Source of the DNA: an uncultured Fenollaria sp.
Lineage (GTDB): Bacteria; Bacillota; Clostridia; Tissierellales; Peptoniphilaceae
NCBI RefSeq assembly: GCF_934202865.1
Contig: NZ_CAKPYL010000048.1
Coordinates: 1 to 11,436, forward strand
Length of the DNA: 11,436 nt
Direction: 5' to 3'
The notes beneath the pieces were generated by a model, which was given only the letters and a program-made list of their open reading frames with translations, had not been told where the DNA came from and did not search any database. Below are positions 6,550 through 11,436 of this stretch, one piece after another; position 1 is the stretch's first letter, and each line of letters starts with the position of its first letter. A program made the translations under genes and the position numbers.

Positions 6550-8338
6550 TTCGATAAAGTTTAGGTTTGTCATCATCTACGCGTCGCTAGTACTATTTGT
6601 CCTAGTGAGCGTTGCTGCCTTCATTGTTACAGGGCTTGAAACTGAGCTAATGAAGGGCCTAAAGGACGATATCAAAAAGCAGGTTGAGACCATGACCTCG
6701 ACCTCAAGATACTTTACGAAGGAGAACTGGTCGGACGAAGACGCAATCACTCACATACAGACTGTTATCGATGAGAATAGGTTTAACGCTGACGAACTTG
6801 TCTACGTTATAAGCAACGACAGCTACCCGTCGGTTATTGCGGGTAACGATGAAGGCACTAGACTAATAGTGGGCAAAAACGCTTATGACGTTGACACGAT
6901 CAATCAAGCGATGCTACTTGAGGCTCTAAAGGGTAACTTAAGCGAAAAGATTATCGGCGAAGGAATAGACGCCGAAGTGCATCTAAGCTACCCTGTCGTA
7001 TCGGAGAAAGGCAAGGTCAAGGGCGTTGTCTACGTAATCAGCTCTACAAGGATGGTTGAGGCAACTGTAAAGAAGGCGAGACAGCTGCTTACTATAATCA
7101 GTTTGGCGGCAATCTTCGTAACGATACTTATCGCTTATCTACTCGCTTCGTCAATAGTTTCACCTATCAGTAGCTTGACTGCGAAAGCCAAGAGACTTGC
7201 TGAGGGTGACTTCACTCAAAAAGTTGAGGTAAGGAGCAAGGACGAGATTGGTAAGCTGGCGTCTATGTTTAATACGCTTACAAATGAGCTGAACAAGACC
7301 ATTAGCGAGAAAGACCTTGAGCAAAAGAAGCTCGAGACCATATTTAGCAATATGACTGAGGCCATCATCGCCTTAAATAGCCAGGGTGAGCTTATTCACG
7401 CAAACTCTGTTGCGCAAAAACTTATTGATATTGACATAAAGAGGGACACGCAAAGGTACTTTAACCTTGATAAAATCGGGCTTTCATCGATTAATTTCGA
7501 TAATCCATTTACCCTTGAAGGCGAAGAGGAGATCGAGCTTAAGGGCGGTGTCTACAAGATGACTTATGCGCCATTCGAAAACGAGGACTATAGTCTTGGC
7601 GGCATCATCATCATGTTCCAAGACATAACTAAGGAGCACAGGCTTGACAATATGCGTAAGGAGTTCGTTGCCAATGTTTCGCACGAGTTAAAGACGCCTA
7701 TCACGGCTATAAGGAGCTACTCGGAGACGCTGCTTGAGGGCGGCGTGCCTGAGGAGATGCAAAATAAGTTCCTAGGCGTTATCGAGAAGGAAGCGGACAG
7801 GATGAATAGACTTGTTCTTGACCTCTTATTGCTATCGAATATCGATTATAAGGGCGGGGAGGACGTCAAAGTCACTGTGCTTAACGATAAGGTTAAGGAC
7901 GCGATTGACAAGCTAAAGATACTTGCGGACGAAAAGAAGCAAAAGCTTATTTACTCTATCGCCGACGAGCCGCTTAAGGCGCTTATTGATCCTGACTCCT
8001 TTGAACAGATTATCACAAATCTTATATCGAATGCGATTAAGTATACGAATGAAGAAGGTACCATCGAGGTAAAACTATATTCAACTTTAGGCAAGATCCA
8101 CATCGATGTTATTGACAATGGTATAGGCATACCAGAGAAGGACCAAAAGAGAATCTTCGAGAGATTCTATAGGGTCGAAAAGGGCCGCTCGAGAAAGATG
8201 GGCGGAACAGGTCTTGGCCTATCCATCGCCAAGGAGATGGCGAACGCCTACAAAGCAGATATAGTCTTCACTTCGAAGTTTGGTATAGGCACGACATTTA
8301 CATTCTTAATCGATGAATTTAAAGAAACAAATTCGTAA
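6539..8338 (+). CDS. walK: Sensor histidine kinase WalK (YycG)
   Basis: Membrane kinase partner of WalR, 599 residues (B. subtilis WalK is about 610). Order: helix 1 (about 9-31), extracytoplasmic sensor domain (32-182, probably Cache-like), helix 2 (about 183-206), HAMP (about 205-256), cytoplasmic PAS (about 262-368), dimerisation/phosphoacceptor domain with His382 in SHELKTP, and ATPase domain with N-box Asn494 and Asn498, G1 box DNGIGI (526-531), F-box around 539-544 and G2 box GGTGLGLS (555-562). All catalytic motifs are intact. The ATG at 6539 overlaps the end of walR and has no recognisable ribosome site, so translation probably depends on ribosomes finishing walR. A later start would lose helix 1. 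The PAS end reads QDITK, where Staphylococcus WalK, from memory, has HDVTE with zinc ligands His and Glu; that metal site seems absent. Confidence 0.95.
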   Translation: MKFNSIKFRFVIIYASLVLFVLVSVAAFIVTGLETELMKGLKDDIKKQVETMTSTSRYFTKENWSDEDAITHIQTVIDENRFNADELVYVISNDSYPSVIAGNDEGTRLIVGKNAYDVDTINQAMLLEALKGNLSEKIIGEGIDAEVHLSYPVVSEKGKVKGVVYVISSTRMVEATVKKARQLLTIISLAAIFVTILIAYLLASSIVSPISSLTAKAKRLAEGDFTQKVEVRSKDEIGKLASMFNTLTNELNKTISEKDLEQKKLETIFSNMTEAIIALNSQGELIHANSVAQKLIDIDIKRDTQRYFNLDKIGLSSINFDNPFTLEGEEEIELKGGVYKMTYAPFENEDYSLGGIIIMFQDITKEHRLDNMRKEFVANVSHELKTPITAIRSYSETLLEGGVPEEMQNKFLGVIEKEADRMNRLVLDLLLLSNIDYKGGEDVKVTVLNDKVKDAIDKLKILADEKKQKLIYSIADEPLKALIDPDSFEQIITNLISNAIKYTNEEGTIEVKLYSTLGKIHIDVIDNGIGIPEKDQKRIFERFYRVEKGRSRKMGGTGLGLSIAKEMANAYKADIVFTSKFGIGTTFTFLIDEFKETNS

Positions 8339-8344
8339 TAACAA

Positions 8345-8361
8345 TTTAATACAACTGTAAT
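8345..8361 (+). promoter_or_regulatory. Candidate WalR binding site upstream of the secreted Ig-like gene
   Basis: TTTAAT (8345-8350), five bases, then TGTAAT (8356-8361). The known WalR operator is TGTWAH-N5-TGTWAH; this site has the correct spacing and one mismatch (T for G in the first half). It would lie at about -51 to -35 relative to the predicted start near 8396, a typical activator position for a promoter lacking a good -35 box. The region is AT-rich, so a chance match is possible. Confidence 0.4.
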
Positions 8362-8368
8362 ATTAAAG

Positions 8369-8407
8369 CCCTCCCATCTATGTTATAATAGATGTAGATA
8401 AGGAGGG
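8369..8407 (+). promoter_or_regulatory. Hairpin sequestering the Shine-Dalgarno sequence of the next gene
   Basis: An upper stem pairs CATCTAT (8375-8381) with ATAGATG (8388-8394) around a six-base loop. A lower stem pairs CCCTCC (8369-8374) with GGAGGG (8402-8407), with seven unpaired bases (8395-8401) on the right side only. Together they make 13 Watson-Crick pairs. The right arm of the lower stem is the ribosome site of the gene starting at 8413. No T-run follows, so it is not a terminator. It can form only in RNA transcribed through from walK. Confidence 0.6.
8381..8389 (+). promoter_or_regulatory. Extended -10 promoter for the secreted Ig-like gene
   Basis: TG at 8381-8382, one base, then a perfect TATAAT at 8384-8389. 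At the usual distance the -35 position (8361-8366) reads TATTAA, a poor match, which fits an activator-dependent or extended -10 promoter. Initiation near 8396 would give a leader of about 17 bases beginning just before the ribosome site and after the anti-Shine-Dalgarno arm. Confidence 0.55.
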
Positions 8408-8412
8408 AAGGT

Positions 8413-8913
8413 ATGAAAAAGAAAGTCTTAATCTTTATTTTATGCCTTTTCATATTCACAATTGGATCATCTTCTTTTGCGAAAGATGCATATGTATTTA
8501 AGGTTACAAAACCTGATCAAGATATATACTCTACCATTGACGAAACTTTATTTATCAATGGCAGTGCACCGAAGAATGCGAATGTTGAGATAAAACACTA
8601 CCTAAAGGACATTAGCTTTAAGGACTTTGAAAGCTACAAGGACAAGTATCCTAAGCTTGATGACTTTAAGAAGCACTTTGAGGAAGAAGTGATTAAGGAC
8701 GATGGATATGAAGAGCTATCAAAGACAAGTATAAGTGTTGGATCTTTAGGTATATTCTCCAAAAAGCTTAGCCTTATGAATGGGCTTAACAAGATAGTCA
8801 TAAGCACAGCGAAGTCGGAGAAGGTTTTCTACATATACTTAACTGACACAGATAAGTTATCAGAAAGCATTACACTTATGAAAACTATTGATCTAATAAA
8901 AAATTTGAGATAG
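8413..8913 (+). CDS. Small secreted protein with an Ig-like fold, unknown function
   Basis: I do not recognise this 166-residue protein as a named family. A classic signal peptide is present: three Lys, a hydrophobic core (about 5-17) and a probable cleavage after SFA at 21-23. There is no lipobox, no second membrane segment and no sorting signal, so it should be released or loosely held outside the membrane. The mature part has the pattern of a bacterial Ig-like beta-sandwich of the glucodextranase-B kind: a strand LFINGSAPKNANVEIKHY (about 47-64), a charged helical insertion (about 65-102), then a strand GIFSKKLSLMNGLNKIVIST (about 114-133). No catalytic motif is seen, so a binding or structural role is more likely than an enzyme. 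AGGAGG lies six bases before the ATG. It sits between walK and yycH, 11 bases before yycH, which points to a role with the WalK sensor complex or the cell wall. The fold is an inference. Confidence 0.88.
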   Translation: MKKKVLIFILCLFIFTIGSSSFAKDAYVFKVTKPDQDIYSTIDETLFINGSAPKNANVEIKHYLKDISFKDFESYKDKYPKLDDFKKHFEEEVIKDDGYEELSKTSISVGSLGIFSKKLSLMNGLNKIVISTAKSEKVFYIYLTDTDKLSESITLMKTIDLIKNLR

Positions 8914-8927
8914 GAGGAGCTAGATTG
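8912..8927 (+). promoter_or_regulatory. Ribosome binding site and TTG start of yycH
   Basis: AGGAGG (8912-8917) overlaps the stop codon of the secreted Ig-like gene and lies seven bases before a TTG at 8925. No ATG occurs in this frame until well after the membrane helix, so TTG is the only start that keeps the helix and uses this strong site. Confidence 0.85.
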
Positions 8928-10301
8928 AGAGAAAGAATCAAGACAGCCCTTCTTTTTTTCTTGATTATTTTTGCCATATTCTTAAGTTCAAAGCTATGGC
9001 TGGACTTTTCTAGTGAGAGAAGAGTCGGTATCGAGGCAAAGGAGAAAGAGAAGGTGGAGCTAAAGGACTACATTAGCGCCGAGACTGCCATCGTCAACTT
9101 TTCAAAGGACAAGCACACTGTTTTAGACAACCCTGGGGAGCAAGGACTCTTCCAAAGTTTCAAAGGGTTTTTTTCTGATGTCTTTACGAAAAATAATTAC
9201 AGAGTGAGCCTTATTGGTGAAGAGGAGTACGAAAAGGCTATAGAGAGCTCTAGATCAGTTGTCTTCACTTTCATCGACAATTTCCCTCTAAGATTAATCG
9301 CGAGAACTTTTAATATCATGGAGAAAAATAATTTTATAGATGATGATAAAAATATTAAGGAGATAGCCATCCTTCTATATAGCGGCGAGGCGATGTTTAA
9401 GACGGACGCTTCCATATACAAGATTACTGAGCTTAATACATCTCTTTCAATACCAAATTCCATAGTTAATAATCTTGAGCTAAAACCGAATTTAGCGTAC
9501 TACTATAACGCATCGAGCATACTTGGGGAGAAGAGCCCACTATACATACCGTATCAAGACGAGTACGCGAGCTACATCTTCGATAAATACACAGTTGCAC
9601 ACGATTTCGACATACTTGACAGGGAGAATGCGAGGAGTTTTGCGCAAAGGTTTTTTGATAAGGAGCTAAAGTATCTAAAGGAGCTTGAGGAAAAAGACTT
9701 CTCCAAGATATACAGCTACGATTCAGAAGTTATCAAGCTTAAGTACGACGGCTCAATCGAGTACTTTGACCCACTGAAGAAAAATTACAAGGAAAGAAAT
9801 TTGCTTAAGTCGATAGAGACGGCTATAGGCTTTCTGCAAGAAGGAATCAAGGAAGAAAAGCCTCTAAAAGTCTCCAAGATAGAAGAGATTACAAGCGAAG
9901 AGAGCGTGGGATATAGGATAAGCTTCGACTACTACCTAGACGGGATAAAACTAAGCTACGAGAAAGACGCAGATCACTACGCATACGTCGACGTCTTCAT
10001 GGACGAAGTGCGCTTTGCCTCAGTTAATAAGGCCAGCTTCAATAAGGACTCCCAAGAAGCTTTTTACACGAAGAACATACTCGAACTGATTGAGAAGAAC
10101 GCTGTTTTACTAAGGGCTAAGGCTGATGAGAATCCGCTTAAGTCCATTGACAAGATCAGTATCGTCTATCTAGTGAAGAAGGACGAGGGCGAGTCCGTTG
10201 CGCCAAAGATACGTATTGATACGAAGAAGGGCTACTTCATCTTCGACGCGAAGACATTTGAGCTGATAAAGGAGAGAGATTATGAACTGGAACAAAGCTA
10301 A
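8925..10301 (+). CDS. yycH: WalK-regulating membrane-anchored protein YycH
   Basis: 458 residues, matching the usual YycH length (about 455 in B. subtilis). One N-terminal membrane helix (about residues 7-26) is followed by a large extracytoplasmic domain. In B. subtilis, YycH and YycI contact WalK through their membrane helices and restrain it; in Staphylococcus aureus they activate it. Which applies here cannot be read from sequence. No enzymatic motif is visible. Assignment rests mainly on position, topology and length, because YycH proteins are poorly conserved. Translation starts at a TTG with a strong ribosome site. The last 20 bases overlap yycI, whose ribosome site lies inside this gene, so YycH and YycI are probably made in linked amounts, as expected for a pair acting together. 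Confidence 0.85.
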   Translation: MRERIKTALLFFLIIFAIFLSSKLWLDFSSERRVGIEAKEKEKVELKDYISAETAIVNFSKDKHTVLDNPGEQGLFQSFKGFFSDVFTKNNYRVSLIGEEEYEKAIESSRSVVFTFIDNFPLRLIARTFNIMEKNNFIDDDKNIKEIAILLYSGEAMFKTDASIYKITELNTSLSIPNSIVNNLELKPNLAYYYNASSILGEKSPLYIPYQDEYASYIFDKYTVAHDFDILDRENARSFAQRFFDKELKYLKELEEKDFSKIYSYDSEVIKLKYDGSIEYFDPLKKNYKERNLLKSIETAIGFLQEGIKEEKPLKVSKIEEITSEESVGYRISFDYYLDGIKLSYEKDADHYAYVDVFMDEVRFASVNKASFNKDSQEAFYTKNILELIEKNAVLLRAKADENPLKSIDKISIVYLVKKDEGESVAPKIRIDTKKGYFIFDAKTFELIKERDYELEQS

Positions 10302-11106
10302 ATCCATACTCCTAGTATGCTTTTTGATTATAGACGTCGTTCTATTAACTATGTATATGAAAAAAACTAAGGACGATGGCAGCCTATCCATTAGCAAAAA
10401 TGATGCGATTGAGATACTTAAAGCGCAAGATATAGACATAGACGAAAAAGAGCTTAAGACAGGGGGCGAGTACAAGGGCTATATACTTAAGTACTACGAC
10501 TTCGATCTTGAGAAGATTAACGAGAACTTTTTTAATGGCGAGGGAGAGCTTGACGACCGCTACGATTTAAAGATACTGACTAAGGACGAGGAAAGCGTTT
10601 CGCTATCGCAAGGAACGCTATTTAGCTACATGGATGCAAGTGAGGAAGTGAAGTACCTAGATATCGACATGGACAAGGCGATAGAGCTAGCGAACGAATT
10701 TTTGAAAGAGAAGGAAATTTTAATCAGAGGCATGGTCTTTGACGGCGCCTACATGGACGAAGGCAGCTACCAAGTGCATTACGCGGTAAAGCACGATGAC
10801 ATTTACCTGGAAAATAGCTTTATAAACTTCACCATTGACAAAAGAGGCGTGAGGAGAGTCGACGCAATGTGCCTTGAATACATCAACACAGACGAGGAGG
10901 CCTTTGCGCTTTCCGATGTGAAGGACAAGATACTTTCAATTATCGATAAGCCAGAAGTAAAGGGCAAGACCATAGACAGAGTTGAGCTTTGCTACTACCT
11001 CGACCAAGTGACCATGGACCAAGCAGAGGAACTTAAGATTACAAGGCTTAGAGCCAAACCGCACTGGAGAATCACTTTCTCAGACGGTTACAAGATGATA
11101 TTATAA
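10282..11106 (+). CDS. yycI: WalK-regulating membrane-anchored protein YycI
   Basis: 274 residues, close to the family length (about 280). The N-terminus, MNWNKAKSILLVCFLIIDVV, is typical of YycI: a Trp/Lys-rich start followed by a single membrane helix (about 7-27). The rest is an extracytoplasmic domain ending in a short WRITFSDGYK motif like those of other YycI proteins. Known YycI shares its fold with the second half of YycH and works with it on WalK. AAAGGAG (10268-10274) lies seven bases before the ATG. The gene overlaps yycH by 20 bases and is followed after 13 bases by walJ, with no terminator between. Confidence 0.88.
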   Translation: MNWNKAKSILLVCFLIIDVVLLTMYMKKTKDDGSLSISKNDAIEILKAQDIDIDEKELKTGGEYKGYILKYYDFDLEKINENFFNGEGELDDRYDLKILTKDEESVSLSQGTLFSYMDASEEVKYLDIDMDKAIELANEFLKEKEILIRGMVFDGAYMDEGSYQVHYAVKHDDIYLENSFINFTIDKRGVRRVDAMCLEYINTDEEAFALSDVKDKILSIIDKPEVKGKTIDRVELCYYLDQVTMDQAEELKITRLRAKPHWRITFSDGYKMIL

Positions 11107-11119
11107 CGAAGGGAAATAT

Positions 11120-11436
11120 ATGAAAGACATATTAAAATTTTGCTCATTGAGCTCTGGTAGCTGCGGAAACGCAAACTACATCGAGTACAAAGACACCAAA
11201 GTCTTGATAGATGCGGGGCTCAATGGCGTGATAACAGAAAATGCACTCAAGGAGATAGGGACAGACATCAAGGACCTGGACGCAGTTATATTAACGCATG
11301 AGCACAGAGACCACGTTCAAGGCGCAGGAATACTCTCGAGGAAGTACGGCGCAAAACTATATGCCAATGAAAAGACCTACCTCGCGTCGCTGCCACGCAT
11401 TGGCTCAGTTAAGGAGAGTCATGTCAATATCTTTGA
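11120..11436 (+). CDS. walJ: Metallo-beta-lactamase-fold protein WalJ (YycJ), 3' end cut by window
   Basis: The first 105 codons are present and the frame is open at the window edge. The N-terminus FCSLSSGSCGNANYI is the conserved opening of the YycJ/WalJ family, followed by LIDAGL and the metal-binding motif THEHRDH (HxHxDH: His60, His62, Asp64, His65). The family has a metallo-beta-lactamase fold with two bound metals. WalJ has been linked to DNA-related nuclease activity and to coordination of cell division with wall synthesis, but its exact role is unsettled. An AAGGGA ribosome site lies about six bases before the ATG. It is the last visible gene of the operon. The family is usually about 260 residues, so roughly 60% lies outside the window. 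htrA often follows in related genomes. Confidence 0.93.
   Translation, partial: MKDILKFCSLSSGSCGNANYIEYKDTKVLIDAGLNGVITENALKEIGTDIKDLDAVILTHEHRDHVQGAGILSRKYGAKLYANEKTYLASLPRIGSVKESHVNIF

Noticed and set aside
8369..8407. The hairpin after walK as a transcription terminator
   Set aside because: No T-run follows it, and its right arm is the ribosome site of the next gene.
9197..9463. Minus-strand open frames inside yycH and across the yycH-yycI junction (also 10170-10475)
   Set aside because: Both lie opposite clear operon genes and lack start signals or recognisable protein features.

Overview
The window looks like the chromosome of a low-GC, Gram-positive anaerobe of the Clostridia/Tissierellia type, perhaps a member of the Peptoniphilaceae. 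The reasons are a WalRK-YycHI-WalJ cell-wall operon (a Firmicutes hallmark), strong AGGAGG-type ribosome sites, GTG/TTG start codons, and heavy use of ATA and AGA/AGG codons. The phylum is well supported; the family is a guess from codon style. All genes are on the + strand, with no RNA gene, insertion sequence, CRISPR array or phage gene.

Region 1 (3-3519): two overlapping genes for half-size ABC exporters, probably forming one heterodimeric pump of unknown substrate. The first gene is cut by the window edge. A clear rho-independent terminator closes this unit.

Region 2 (3520-5862): a good promoter and a leader hairpin precede ftsH, the membrane AAA+ zinc protease. Its C-terminus carries a long acidic tail with seven tandem copies of an 18-base (6-residue) repeat. 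After the stop codon the same frame continues open for 16 acidic codons, as if the tail had once been longer. No terminator separates ftsH from walR.

Region 3 (5863-11436): walR, walK, a small secreted Ig-like protein, yycH, yycI and the start of walJ. WalK senses envelope state and phosphorylates WalR; YycH and YycI are membrane-anchored regulators of WalK in known systems; WalJ is a metallo-beta-lactamase-fold protein of the same operon. The secreted Ig-like gene between walK and yycH is not part of the textbook operon.

The best candidate for something undescribed is the 74-base gap before that small gene (8339-8412). It holds a near-match to the WalR operator, an extended -10 promoter directly downstream of it, and a hairpin whose left arm (CCCTCC) is a perfect complement of the gene's Shine-Dalgarno sequence. 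Readthrough mRNA from walK would carry the hairpin and hide the ribosome site. mRNA from the local promoter would start after the left arm and be free. This would make the small secreted protein a WalR-dependent product with little read-through expression, and it could feed back on the WalK sensor. This is inference from sequence pattern only.
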